Origin: Artemia franciscana
Taxonomy: Eukaryota > Arthropoda > Branchiopoda > Anostraca > Artemiidae
Reading direction: 5' to 3'
DNA length: 64,000 bases
Assembly (NCBI RefSeq): GCF_032884065.1
Contig: NC_088866.1
Coordinates: forward strand, 55,436,068-55,500,067
Part shown: positions 45,366-57,724 of the stretch, in pieces
Position numbering within the stretch: position 1 is the first letter of the stretch
Layout: every line of letters begins with the position of its first letter
Position numbers and translations under genes: made by a program
The notes under the pieces: model-generated
What the model was told of the DNA's origin: nothing
Seen by the model: only the letters and a program-made list of their open reading frames with translations
Databases searched by the model: none

Positions 45366-46889
45366 GTAATTTATACATTTCTGGTTTAACGGGTCTTTTA
45401 GTACCGAATGTCACCGTAAAAACTAAAGGTTGAAAATCGTTCCAAAACCAAAGTACGTACATGATCTTTTTGTTATTCCGAGACAATGCGTTACGATAAA
45501 TAATGTTCACAAGAGTTAATCCCTGACAGAAGCTAACTTCTGAGTTAATTAAACTGAAGTTGCCATCAAGCCATGGTTAATTGTAGAAAAATTCCAGGCA
45601 GATAGTTTCAATGAGAGGCAAAGTTAGCATAAGCCTTTTTCAGGATTGTATAAAAATGGTGTTATTTTCACTTGTTGATAGATAGTCATCATCCATCCGT
45701 CCATCCTAGGGCAGAATTACTAGAACTAGGTAGATAGTGATAGAAGTAAGGGATGATCGAGATTTCTGGGTTCACTCATGACGGACAATGTCCACTGGAC
45801 TTGTATGCAAAGGACTGAATTTGCTTGGACTCACAGGTGAACAAGTGACCTCTGACAGAGTTAGCTTCTAACAGAAGGAGGTAGATTTCGTCGAGCAAAA
45901 ATAACTGAGCAACTTTACTGTATAAATTCCACTGGGTATGTCTGATTGAAAATGAAGTTCTATCGTATCTTCCAAGAAAGTAAGAAAAAAAAAATATTTC
46001 CTATTCAAAATAGAATGCTGATAGTAAGTTTGATTTTCGCAAAATATGCTTTTTCGTGCTGCTCAGATGCCGAACACTTGCAATCAATCTGAGATCATTT
46101 TGACGTGACAATTATGCCGGTCTTTTACAAATTCATCGTATTCCTCTCAATCAGAGGAGTTATCGAAGCTTGTTCCTAAAGCATTTAAGGGCAACATGTA
46201 AAAACACATCACGGCAGGGTGGGATTACCCTACCGTAAGAATTACCTTACACGGCAGGATTACCTTGAGCAGGGTGCACCCCATCAGAAATACATAAAAA
46301 TGGGCTCCGCCCGACGATCAGTCCCATCTAGAATAACCTCCAGCAGAAATAACCCCTAAAAATCCCTCGCTTGGAACATTCAAGTGAAGGTAGATCAAAT
46401 ATGTTAAAGGTGAAAAAAAATAATAAAATAAAGAATTTGAACAGTAATACTTGCATATCATTATGTTGATGGAGCCAATGAGATTAAAAAAGAACAATAA
46501 TAATAATAAACCCAACAATTTTTTACATTCTGGCTGAGTAGATAACCCTAGTTGTCCCCTAAATGAATCTACAGCTAAGCAGGTGATCGAATCCGTCCAA
46601 GAATAGAGATAGCAATGCTTAGATTATAAGCTGCTATTAATCTAACTTTGGCATAGGCTTTGGTTTAAAGTGCCAAAATATGCCTCTTAAGCTCATTGTA
46701 AGATTTAATAAAATTAAATCAGTTTCTTTCAATTGAAAGTAAAGAGTGATAATAAAACTTTGAACGAACAGAAACTGAGATAAATTTGGTGTGATAGCTG
46801 TTTGGTTGGGCTTGTTCGTAAACAAGAAAAGTTGTCGCTTTTTCCTTTTCAATGTTCAGTGTGACAACAAAGGAGAGAATTTATGCAAC

Positions 46890-47025
46890 GAAAAAATTCA
46901 ATAATGGTGTAACAACCAAAAGAAAAATCGTGGAAAATCACAGTTTTCGGGGATTGACCAAAGATGGAGCTAGAAAGCAAAAAAAAGTTTTCATTCTGAT
47001 GCTCGTGGTACTTTTATATGTTTCA
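46890..47025. repeat. Dispersed ~130-bp repeat, copy 1 right arm
   Basis: Mirror of 17,160-17,300 (tgtaacaaccaaaagaaaaa, aaagatggagctagaaagc). Confidence 0.65.
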
Positions 47026-48809
47026 TAAGATATGGAAAAGATTTATTGTTTAATTTTCCCACAGTCGACGAAAAGCACACTCTGTGCAGTACAAAAGCAC
47101 ACCCTTTAAAGTACAAAAGAACATCCTTTGCAACACAAAAGCAGCACCTAAAAATCTTGCAGTTTTCAATTGAACCTCGGACTGAAAAACGAAAATTGGC
47201 ATGGGTTCCTCACTGGCCGCAGACTCAGCAGGTTTAGTAGTGAGCAAACTCGAAAGCTAGGTAATGAACTAAAGCCACTTTTAAAATTTGATGCTTAAAC
47301 TTAAGTTGTTTTTTGAATAGCATTGGTAATAGGCAAGTGTGTCAAAAATCAATTTTACACAGTTCATTTTCGACATTTATTGATTCTAATTGCCAATGAC
47401 CTTGATTTACTTGTCATTTTTTTAACCACGGAAGGATAATTCCATAAAATAAAGATTAGTGCTAAAAAGTGAAATAAATTGATTTCTTTTAGATTTTAAA
47501 TGGCAATTGTCAACAATAATCCGGAGAATTTCTTATGAAATTGAATTAAGCACATTTTACTTATTTTAGAGCGTAAAAAAACCTTGATTAGAAGATTCGT
47601 AAAATCAAAATAAAAGTATAACTGCTTTTAAACCCAAATAGCACGGTGTATGTATGTGAGTTACAACAGGTATGCATGGTAAGCCTAAGCCTTCACCCTG
47701 TATTTAATGGTGTAGGTCGGGTATAAAGGGTATAGAGTCAAAGGATATGCATGTTTTTACCTTATCTTCGTCCTATATACATACCCGTTATTCAATACAC
47801 TCATCTTTATCTGCACCCTTTTGGGTATGTGTATCATATACCGTTAGTCTTACGTTACCTAAGGGTAAGTATTGAGTGTTTTAGGAAACCCAATTATTTA
47901 TCTGATAGATATCCCTTTTTTTCCCCTATTTAAGTTTTAGTGAATCTTTCGCAATTCTTGTTTCGTATATTGTTTCTCTTTTCGTAAATTTGTTACGATT
48001 ACATGATAAACTAGCTGCTGCGCAGTGGCGGTTCTGGTCTCTTTGGCGCCTGGGGAAGTCTTGATTAGTGCTGCCCCCCCCCTCAGTCTCTCATGAAATT
48101 TTTAGGCGAAATTTTTACAAAATTTTAATTTAATAACACAATTATTTTCGATTTATTAGTTAATTAATTTTTTTTTAACTTATTATTTAAATTATCTAAT
48201 TGTTATTATTTAATCGTCAGTAATTAATTATTTTTCATTTCTGTATTTATTTTTGTTTTATTAATTGACTAATAATCTGCTAGTTATTTCCATCTATTAA
48301 CTGTGCCCTTTGCCTTATGTTAAAAAAAAATTAAATGTCAAAATTGCAAAATGATTATAACCCTTATGTTATTTATTATAAATTTTGCTCCTCAAGAATT
48401 CCTGAGCCCTGAGCAAGTGCCCCCTCTGTCCCCCCTCTAAAACTGTCTCCGCTTTTGGGCCGTCACCGTGGCTAAATTCATCAAAATCAAGTAGCTTCAT
48501 TTCTAGTCTCTGAATAACATATATATGTACATGGAATATGTGTATTTAGTCACTGAAATGACACCCACAGTGTACCTTCTTTAATGACTTTGTCAGCTCC
48601 GTGATTTGCGATCTTATTCCACCTGGCCCTTAAGCGTTGCAACTGACTAAGGGATTTGTTTCATAATTAATCTAATAACTCATTCGTTCTAAACAGTATT
48701 ATAAAAAATCTACAAATTGTTGTTTTGCACAAGTAGCTTATCTTCTTTGCCCTTAACATAGCTAATTAAAATTTTCATTCCAAGGAAAGCGTTGTTTTTT
48801 TTCCTAATT

Positions 48810-48940
48810 TTATAGTGACTAATTTTATATTTAACTAATTTTTTCTAATTATATAATTATTATAACTAATTTTAGTTATATTAATATATTATTATAATAT
48901 TTATTATAATTATAACTAATGTTTCCTAATTTTATAGTGA
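48810..48940. repeat. TA/TTA-rich simple sequence, right arm
   Basis: Shorter counterpart of 15,176-15,375, made of ttataactaattttagtta-type sequence just before the last INTS11 exon. Confidence 0.75.
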
Positions 48941-48959
48941 CACAGTGCTTATTTTACAG

Positions 48960-49016
48960 GACGATGAGCTCGGAAATTACATTCTGAAAATGGTTAAGTC
49001 TGTTCTAGAAGAATAA
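48960..49016 (+). CDS. INTS11: INTS11 last coding exon, right arm copy
   Basis: 57 nt reading DDELGNYILKMVKSVLEE and TAA, after a ttattttacag acceptor. AATAAA at 49,041-49,046 is a fitting polyadenylation signal. Identical to the left copy. The reading frame joins the 45,365 donor as WLYE-DDELGNY, like human WTYQDEELGSF. Confidence 0.9.
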   Translation, partial: DDELGNYILKMVKSVLEE

Positions 49017-50115
49017 TATGGCGTTTTTGTTCGATTTGTAAATAAAACCTTTTCTATTTTTCTGAGCTTTATTGAGGAGTCTAGTGTCAAAAGTATATCC
49101 TTGACGTTTCTAATTTGTGCGAGTTAGAATAACGTGCTGGGAAATGAAGCGCGATGTTTCTGTATTTATGTATAATAGAAACATTGGAACCTCATTCATA
49201 ATTGAAGCTCCGTTAAATCCGATCCATTATCGTCTCTAAGTCTAGTTTGATTAAATCAGAAATTTCTATTAATGAGGTAAAATTGATTACTACCATCTCC
49301 CTATGTTGTGCATAATTGAGCTCCTAATCTTCAAGCTTACTTTAAGGATCCCCATTAAAAATGTTTTCAAAATCCCAATTGGAATTGGATATTACTTTAT
49401 AGACGCATATTACTTTTGCACTCTATACTACTATTTTACTACTTTTTGCATTCTCTTCTCAACTATTAAAGTACTTAAAGTTATTAAAGTAATTAAAGTT
49501 ATTAAAGTAATTAAGTGCTACAGACTTCGATTAAGGGCCCTGATTCTAAAGCAGACCTAAATTCATATTATTATAATGTAGTGGCATGTCTGAAGTTAGT
49601 CACGCAGACTACGGCTCCGATTGAGCACGTGTCTTCTGGATCTCGCAAGCCCTTGTGGAATATACATCCCGAAGTGGAAAAAGTATAAAACCGCAAAGTT
49701 TAAGTTGGGATTGTTGAGTGTTTGTGTCTATAGTCTTTCGGTGCTGTATCTGTACTCAAGCAAAAAAAGAAGAAAGAATACAAATCCTGCTTACGGAATG
49801 CAGGGCCCAACCTGTGAGACGTTCCAAATAGCGTTCCAAACGACGTGGCAGAGCTATCAATAGGAGCAAGTGTACTCCTTGGGCTCAGTCAGAATCAAAT
49901 CTTATGAATTCTGTACGCTATTTTAATAACATGTTTTTTGTGTTTAATCAGTTTATTCAAAACCATTTTTTTGAATCTAGTTAGTTTAGTTCTGCCAGTG
50001 CTTGTTTGTCAATATGCAGTTCTTGCATTAAGTTTGAGTGATCTATATCGGACATTGAAAAAAATAAAAGATTTCCTGATTCTTATGACCTGTATTTTAG
50101 GAATTTTGCTTATGG
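49017..50115. other. Downstream flank of the INTS11 3' end, right arm
   Basis: Mirror of 13,986-15,087 including the polyadenylation signal at 49,041. It contains the 18-bp tandem repeat at 49,465-49,516. Open frames at 49,303-49,560, 49,621-49,863 and 49,938-50,126 are not supported as genes. Confidence 0.55.
49465..49516. repeat. Small tandem repeat, 18-bp unit, right arm
   Basis: Copies of aattaaagttattaaagt. One unit fewer than on the left (14,580-14,641). Confidence 0.8.
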
Positions 50116-50402
50116 TTGTCCATTAATGTTAAACCACCTGTAGTTATTATTTCAGGTCTGTATAGCTTAATCTCCGGATCCCGACAGTTTCTTTTCGGAA
50201 GTGTCACGTCCATACTTAAACGAGGTAAAGATCCAGATTCGTCTCCGAATTATAGACCGATTACTGTATCATATTTTAGGAGTAAGATTTTTGGGTATAT
50301 TCTTTTGCCCAAAATAACTTCTAAGTGTGATTTTACAAAAAAAATTTCAACTAGCATTTTGAAAAGTTGTCGGTTGTCCTCAGGCACATCATATACTCGA
50401 CA
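50116..50402 (+). mobile_element. LINE reverse transcriptase N-terminal fragment, right copy
   Basis: Mirror of 13,700-13,985, reading FGSVTSILKRGKDPD, NYRPITVSYF and KIFGYILLPKI. It ends at 50,402, where the 7.0-kb right-arm-only block begins. The LINE is incomplete on both sides. Confidence 0.8.
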
Positions 50403-50404
50403 AA

Positions 50405-50700
50405 ATGTTGAAAAAAGCTTTTGCCCAGAAGAAGTCATTGTATTGCTGCACAGTAGACACTGTTGTTCACCTCATCCCTAATATTCCCTTCCTTGTCCCT
50501 GATTCAATAATTCACTTATTTCTACGCTGCGATACTACTATGACAATTCATATATGTATATTAAGTCGCTGGCATATATCTCCGATCGAGAAGCTAATAG
50601 GAAGGGAGTTAGACAATGAGAGACTTTATGGCCTTATAAATTTAAATTTGAACTTGACATTTGTCTAAAATATCTGTCTCTCGCCAAGTTTTTCGTGATA
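50405..50700. other. Unassigned start of the 7.0-kb block
   Basis: An 87-codon open frame on the plus strand (50,405-50,668) begins at the junction. It resembles nothing I know and continues from the broken LINE, so I do not call it a gene. Confidence 0.4.
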
Positions 50701-50719
50701 TTAGAGAGGTTTCTGAAAT

Positions 50720-51330
50720 ACTTACTTAAAGCTCTTGCTTGACAGTGGCGCCAGCGTAGAGGGAACCAGACTTCAGCGCCGCTAGTCATCTCCAGAGTGG
50801 CCTGTTTTGGGCCAGGGTAGGAACTTCGCTGGGTCAATGCAACACGCTCAGAGTAGATCACGGATGATATCTGCCCATCTCATACGTGGATTATTTCTGA
50901 CCGTTCCAAGCAGTTTGCAGTTTGATCGAAGTCGATTATAAGTCGGGCAGGGTTTTTCAGTGAGTAGGCAAAGTAAATGACCGCACCAACGCAGCGAGTG
51001 TGACTCAAACTGTTCGGTCAGGTGGTAATTTAAAGGACCAGGGGATATTCGTATTTCGTACCCTATCGAGCCACCTAAAATGTTCTATTTTGCGGAGGTG
51101 TTTTTTCTGGACAGCATCTACCTTCATCATCTGCGACTGAGTCAAAGGCCAAGTCTCTGACGAGTAGAACATAACACTTGCTACCGAGGCAGAATAGATA
51201 CGAGCTTTCGTGAGACGGCTGATCTGGGGTGTGTGGAATATAGTTCTCAGCAGGCGGCCGAAACCGGCGTTCGCCTTTGCCACCCTTTCTGATATCTCTG
51301 CATCTGGATTTCCGTTGGAGCACACAGTGA
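50720..51330 (-). mobile_element. LINE C-terminal fragment
   Basis: The minus-strand frame reads RVAKANAGFGRLLRTIF, LTKARIYSASVASVMFYSSE and TWPLTQSQ, then HLRKIEHFRWLDRVRN, the thumb and tail signature of RTE/BovB-type and related reverse transcriptases (KxxxYxxxVxxxLLYGCETW, QDRVxN). Further on, MRWADIIRDDL-like and QARALSK-like words (50,740-50,920) follow across frame breaks, like the MRWADxI tail of the family. It is 5'-truncated and broken. Confidence 0.85.
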
Positions 51331-51893
51331 AATATCGTTATACGTTATTGCGCTAACCTCATTTTTTTAATGGTAATCTTAAATAATGATAGTGATATAA
51401 AATAAAAATCTTCTGTTTAGATTCTTGGTCTTAGATCTTTGGCGCTATTCTGTGTCCTCACAATATATTGCTCTACGTAAGAAGTTAAGTGTTCTTATGT
51501 AGTTTATAAAACTGCAAAAACCTCAGGATTCTAAAGATAATTGTATTTCCAAATTAAGGTATTAAGTATTTTATATTTTTAATGGGTTAGTGGACTCCGT
51601 GTTTAGGATTTAAGTGTATAATGGAGTATATTTAAAAAATAATGGTGATTATTTCAAGGTGGAGTATAAATCATTTTTTAAGCAGGGTGAAATATTAACA
51701 GTGAATTTGTTAAAAGGGTGAAATTCTATAAAATGTCTTTTTATTATATTTGACAGTATATAGGTTAAGTGATATGGACAGTATAAAGTTTTAAGTTAGA
51801 ATAAAGATTCATAAGATCTAATCAAATTGATATGCTTAAATAGATAGGAAGTGACTACCAAATTGTGACTAAGTTAGTAATCCAGTTTCCGAT
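51331..51893. other. Non-coding stretch between LINE and pogo-like element
   Basis: AT-rich sequence, nothing recognised. Confidence 0.5.
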
Positions 51894-52399
51894 CAGTAGG
51901 GAAGACCGGCTATAACTGGGACAAAAGATATTCTTTTAAGTATTGCTCGAGTCCTGATGAAGCTATATAAACGCATCAAAGACCAACCGATTGCCTAAAA
52001 TTATAGTTTCTCCAGTAATTTTTACCGATTTTTAGCGCTGTTGCCTTTTTTTAAACTGGCAAAATTGTAGCCAGTCATGTTCTCTCATTTATCACGATAA
52101 CCTCCATAACTGGGACATAATAATGGGGTAAATAATGTAATCTTAAGGGTAGGCGAATATTTTTTTTTACTGAACTTTCGAATGTAAACGTGTAAAAAAA
52201 AGTAATATTCAAAAACATCAAACAACTGCGGCAATATTCAATTAGATATTTCTTAAAAGGCATTACTGAAAGACTCTTTCGGTCGAACTATGGTAAAAAT
52301 TCACTTCAAATCATCATGAGAAACGAATTGCTTGGCAGCTCTGTCTGTTCCTCTTGATCGCAGCTGGTGATCCGCTTAAGAACTATGCAGCTTCTTTCT

Positions 52400-54076
52400 T
52401 CTACCGATGTATTTTCAGTCCAGACTAATTTTCGCCCTCCATTGGTCTTCCCTACTTCTTTGGTTACGTTCCCCACTAAGTAACATAATCTGGTCTAGGA
52501 TCGAAGCTTGACGAGGAATAATCAAAAATGCTATTTGACAAGTCTTCTCCGTCTTCGTTGCTCCCAACATAGAGCGAATCATCAGAGCTTTCAGCATATT
52601 CGACAGATGACGCCTCGCTATGTTCCGAGTCTTGCTTGACATAACTTATTTTCCCTTTTTTCTTGGATCTTTACTTTCTTTGAACCTCCTTCGGTTTTCT
52701 AAGTGTTTACTTGCCTCTTTTTTCCTCTCGCTCCGTAGCTGCTTTTTCGATTATCTCTTTCACGGGCGTGCTTATGAGGATTGAGCTGCTACTTCTTTAC
52801 CCTCCTTTGTTTGTTGTTTTTCTTGGGACTGCCTTAAGGAGAGGCTCGACTTTTCCTGGAGAAAGGACTGCCACCTTAGAACAGCCAGACACATTCCCGG
52901 TGATCTCGTTTTGTGAGGTCTTGTCTGCCTTCGCTGCAGAATCCGTGACCTCCGGTGCCAGTCGGTTGGTTAAATCCGAAAATTCGAAGTGTTCTTTGTC
53001 AAACATTGTGGCGAGCCTCGTTGTAGTAACTCTTCGAAGGACCGTGTACTGACAGATCAATCGGTTTAGTTTATTAGATCAATGCGAAGGTAATGTTAGA
53101 ATCGTCACAATATTCTCCTTGGCCTTTCTTATAACGTCAACACTCGTGGTTGTCACACGACCCTGAGATTCGTGGTCTTCTATCAAAAATAGCACTGGTC
53201 TCTCTGAGCAAGGTCGAGCATGAAGTAAGAAATGATCAAACCAATGGTTGAAAACGCTTTTGTTTACCCAGCCACTCGTCGTTGCGGCTCTGGTGGCTCC
53301 TGTTAGAGCGCCACTTAAAAACCTGTTCTTCGAATTTACTCTCGGGAAGATCAGGAGCGGCGGAACGTGGTTTCCTATGACATTTATGCAGCCAATCAAA
53401 GTTATAAGGTTCTACGCTCCCCAGAAGTGCACATGCCAACTTACTTTTTGCCTTTCTGGGTATACACCTTCAAAGGTCGATGCAAAGTTGACAACCCGGT
53501 TTCGTCAACATTGTAGATCTAAGAAGGAGAAACTTCTTCTCTACGATAACTTTTTCCAAGTTATCCATGAAAAAGTTCAGATTATGCTTGTTGAAGCTTG
53601 TTCCTCTTGCTATACTCGTTGCTTCGGGAGCATGCAAGCTCAAAGAAGGATTTCGAGATATCTCGAAACCCTTCTATATAGCCAGGTGTCAACTGCCATT
53701 TGGTTGGTAACCCATGTGGAGGGATATTCAAGATTGTTCGCGCGCGCATGCTTCCAATCAAACCGGCGGAACTGAGTACTGTGGAAGCCATTATGTAGCT
53801 TGGAAGCACATATGAGTTAATCTTCAAGCTTTGCCCCATGTTCACCAGTGTAGACCTGTCAGTGATGACAATTTGGACAAGTAACATTGCTTCCTTTTCT
53901 TCATTTAGCAGGGTGGCAAGCTTGCACTTGTATCTCTGAATAACAGATTTGCAAATGCCGTAAGCTGATTAAGCTTGTTTCATTGGCATTCCTGCTTCAA
54001 CAGAGTGAATTACCTCCTTCATTTCATCATTGTTCCACGAAAATTTCCCTGTCTTTTTCTCATAAATTCGTGACAT
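52400..54076 (-). pseudogene. Pogo/Tigger-type DDE transposase, interrupted
   Basis: It starts MSRIYEKKTGKFSW at 54,076. The N-terminal Psq-type helix-turn-helix (MKEVIHSVEAGMPMKQA, then an in-frame TAA, then SAYGICKSVIQRYK) is followed by a second DNA-binding region, and then the DDE_1 catalytic domain: IYNVDETGLSTL holds the first aspartate (about 53,490), LITLIGCINVIGNHVPPLLI and FPRVN follow, SGWVNKSVFNHWFDHF and RPVLFLIEDHESQ hold the second, and VTILTLPSH the region before the third. A C-terminal acidic tail (SDDSLYVGSNEDGED-like) ends near 52,420. Besides the TAA there are several frame changes, so the gene is dead. Full-length relatives encode proteins of roughly this length. It is a transposon gene, not a domesticated host gene as far as visible. 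Confidence 0.85.
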
Positions 54077-54653
54077 TTTCTATGAGTTCCTAAAAAAAGG
54101 GTGCTTGTTATGAAGGGAAGATGTGACTAATATTTTGATAGTTAATCGAAAAGAAGAAGAGACTCTTTTCATACAAAATACGTGGGAGGGACTTCAGGTA
54201 TATTGAAGCAGTAGTCTAGTATAGGGGATTTACAAACTAACAGAGCTAAGAAGACATGAATCATTTAGCTTAATAAGTTGGAGGAACAACAGAGGTATTT
54301 TTTGACGGAAAAACAGACAACATTGCTTAAAATCAATTGGCTTTGAAAGTGGGATTCTTAGTGTTTTTTTGTTTTACCTGAAGTTGAAACTAAAAGGGTT
54401 TTTCTAGGGAGCAATGGACATTAGGAAAGTGTTATCACCCGCTATTCCGCTTATGACTTAGCCAAGAATTGTTCATAACAAGAACAGAAAAAAAAATCTT
54501 GAATTTTGCTATTTCTTGAGAAGGAAGGCTTTTGGTTGAAGGTAGGAGATCTGAAAATCTTCAGAAGGAAGGCAGTTTTAAGCAGCACAACGGTGATTTT
54601 TGTACATTTATTCAATTCAAAATGGAAAAATAAGTCGATCAGCACACCAAATT

Positions 54654-54769
<116 letters not shown>

Positions 54770-54899
54770 TCACATGTAGGCTACTATATGGCATTTCTTC
54801 AGTGGCGTTTTCAGATTTTTTACGGGACATTAAGACACTAAAAATTTGAATGTACCAGTTATAGCTGGCCTCCCCTGCTACCTCTTGTCATGGTTGCAG

Positions 54900-56150
54900 T
54901 AGTAGCTGCTACCTAGTAAAGAGTGAACCACAGCCATTAGTAACCAAAAGTTGAAAAAAAAACTGCCTGGTCAGAAAGATTGCCATCTGACACTCAGTAA
55001 TTAATCAATCAGCAACTTTAATAGATAATGTTTTTTCAACAATGCATTCCCTAGAAAATGAAGGGCTGATCTCCGACTTGTCGGATCAATTTCCAATTAG
55101 AGCACTGCTTCTCCTTCCCCAGATTTATAAACGACAAATCATTCACGATAAACTTATATTTCGATATACACCAGCAGAGCTAGACCTGCTCAAGGAAACA
55201 GTGAATACTACTTCGTAGGATTTTGCACTATCTGAAGCAGCTAATTTCAGAAATTTTGATAGGATACTTGACGAGTTATATCGTAATATCAAAAGTAAGT
55301 TTCTGATACATTATCGAAAAGCTCCGACTACTTGGTTTAAAAGGTTGACACCCATAGTCCCGTGGACAACAGGTGGAATCCTAATGTCAATAAAAAGAAA
55401 GCAAATCTCTGGGAGACTTCTAAGAAAAGACCAGGCAACGAAAAACTAGAAATATTTAAATTATACCGAGAGATGCTAAAATCACTGACACGCAAAGCTA
55501 AACTGATATATTTTATAGGAGACTTGTAAATTCTCAAAATAGTGTAAAGAAGGCACGGGCTTAATAAAACAGGTTACATGAAAATCAACAAAACCACAAA
55601 TTCGATGATGAAATCAGCTGATGAAATTTTTACTGAGGAGGAAAAAAAACACGGAAGGTGTGCCTCCTTCTTCTGAAGATCAGTCTGAAACAGTTTCTTG
55701 GTTCTCCGTGCTCTAAATACCTATTAATTTTTTCCCATATCGATAAGAGTTGTCCTACAGTAATGGAACTTCCTACTTCGAGGTCCTATATGCCGACCAC
55801 CTGACCGATATGTGCGATTCCTTGGACTTCTTCTGGATGAAAATCTAACATTCAAGCAGCATATTCAGATGGTAAGAGTCAAGGTTTTGAGAGGACTAAA
55901 AAAAAATCAGACAATTTTTTCCTTTTTCTATTATTCTGTCTTTTGTACTTCTCTCTTATTTATCCTTATCTATGTTACTGGTCATCTGCTTGGATATCTA
56001 CTTTTCCATCTATGCTTTCGCCCATGCGTAATCTCCATCTGAGAGCAGCAAGAGTCCACCCATCCACCTCTTATGCTCCTGTGAGTTTGACATGTCTGTA
56101 CTAGTCTATTTTTGATGTTAAATACTTTAATTTCAAAAATCCGAATAAAA
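54900..56150 (+). mobile_element. Degraded LINE, endonuclease/RT linker to thumb
   Basis: Plus-strand frames read SATLIDNVFSTMHS-like and GLISDLSDQFPI (about 55,020-55,100), typical of the end of a LINE endonuclease. They continue with LYRNIKSKFLIHYRKAPTTW-like linker and, after a large internal loss, RFLGLLLDENLTFKQHIQMV (about 55,815), then the thumb region in broken frames, with LRAARVHPSTSYAPVS-like words near 56,045. The catalytic palm domain is missing. It is inactive and heavily decayed. Confidence 0.8.
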
Positions 56151-57424
56151 GTCCAAAACTTCAAATGAGGAAAAGAAACTAATGACTTCTGCAAATTCTG
56201 CGACTTTAACTTCTACAACTTAAACTCATACGGCACTTCCAATTTTCTTTTTTCAGAATCATATGAAAATATTATATAATCATTCAAAACAGAGATAGTT
56301 CAACTTTCAAATCGCAGTTCGGTCATCAAAATACACATTTGAACTATTTGAAAAACAAGACGCACACTTGACTTCAGTGGGCTTCCAGCAGATACTTTTT
56401 GATGAACCTAAAAGAAACAAAAAGTATTAAAGACTGACATCAACCAATAAATCGGTTCTAGAGCCAAAAAAAAGCAGGCCATCCCCAAATGGAAAGTAGA
56501 AAGAAGAAAGTAGAACTCATTTGAAGAGGGCAAAAAGTGAAGCCTTTGCCCTTTGCCAAAAGAAGAAAAAAAGGGCAAAAGTGAGTAGATCTGGGGGAAG
56601 TGCATGCGAAGCAGTGTTAACCTCAGGCAGCTTTTCACTGCAGTGAGTTTTTGGTAGCAGTAGTGCATGCTACGGGAAGTGCACGCGAAGCAGTGTTAAC
56701 CTCAGGCAGCTTTTCACTGCAGTGAGTTTTTGGTAGCAGTAGCAATGCACCTCTTTCGTTTAACTCCACTATGGTCTTGAAAGTCTTTTACTTGTATCAC
56801 ACGTTATCGAACTAGGGCAAATATTTGTGTATGGGCCACTATCGCCCTTTTAGACGTTCTCTAAGGCACTTTATTAAACAAATTTCGGCTATTTTTTTTT
56901 CTGGCGCTAATAGCATCAGTATCGAAAATACGAACTTTTCACGGTATAGTAGAAAGATGGACAGTTTACTTTTTACAATTATAATAATTGTTCCAAAAGA
57001 AATCAGGCTTTTTAATGACTCTAGAGAACTATTTTAAATTGACAGAGGTGGGCAGTCCGCTGTGTGGTGTGACGAACCAGAACAACTAATCACCATCTAT
57101 TACCACAGTTGTGTGAAGGTACACAACAGGTTCCTGAAGTCAGGTGAGCATTCCTCATTACACGGTCAGTAGGCTTAGTGAATTTTATCTGTAGTTTTGA
57201 TACGTCGATCAAGTATTGTCACCTGACAGGGGAATTGAGCTCGAACTTTTTGAGGGGGGAGGGAAGAGGTAAGGAGACTTCAACTTTTGTTGTAATGCGA
57301 GAAGGCACAACGAGTTTTTCCTGTCCTCACTAGGTTCTTTGGCTTCGTATTATGCAAATTACAAGCAAAGATTCTTGACAAAACATTCAAAGGTGAAAAA
57401 TTGGCTTGGTGAGACCAATTTTTT
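56151..57424. other. Unassigned right part of the 7.0-kb block
   Basis: Contains a direct repeat (56,598-56,743) and otherwise no recognisable feature. The open frames at 56,408-56,668 and 56,825-57,037 resemble nothing known. Confidence 0.5.
56598..56743. repeat. Direct repeat, two ~65-bp copies
   Basis: Two near-identical copies start at about 56,599 and 56,677 and share gcgaagcagtgttaacctca and tttttggtagcagtag. They differ in the first bases (catgcgaag versus cacgcgaag). The short spacing and identity point to a recent duplication. Confidence 0.9.
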
Positions 57425-57724
57425 TAAAGGCTTACATAAATACTAGAATATAGAACCGTTTGTCAAAACATTCATATAAACAGTTGAAATCTAATATGTT
57501 TTTATCGACGGCTGGAATCATGAAAGCCGCTCAAACCTCAGAATAATTCTTCACCGAATCTTATTTGATGACAAGCATAAACGAACAAGAGCTAAGAGCT
57601 CATATGGCACGTGTGACGAGGCGAGAAGAGCTAAGAGCCAAGAGATCATATGGTATGAGCTCTAACAAAATTCTATGAATCAATAGATTGATTTAAAAAG
57701 GAAAATAAGAGGCTTAATGCCGGT
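57425..57724. other. Mirrored spacer before satellite, right arm
   Basis: Inverted match to 13,391-13,690, with small differences such as cacgtgtgacgag versus the left copy. No gene. Confidence 0.5.

Larger units (their letters stand above)
45366..48959. other. INTS11 last intron, right arm
   Basis: Mirror of 15,145-19,324 but lacking the 507-bp segment (junction at about 46,040). It holds a dispersed repeat copy and an AT-rich tract. No gene supported. Confidence 0.6.

Noticed and set aside
47065-47237. Exon-like stretch after a cacag acceptor (KHTLCSTKAHP product) in the last INTS11 intron
   Set aside because: Only a weak donor, an immediate stop in the INTS11 frame, and amino-acid-changing differences between arms. 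Not enough to call it.
53248-53775. 175-codon plus-strand open frame
   Set aside because: Antisense to the pogo-like transposase domain, whose catalytic motifs are on the minus strand.
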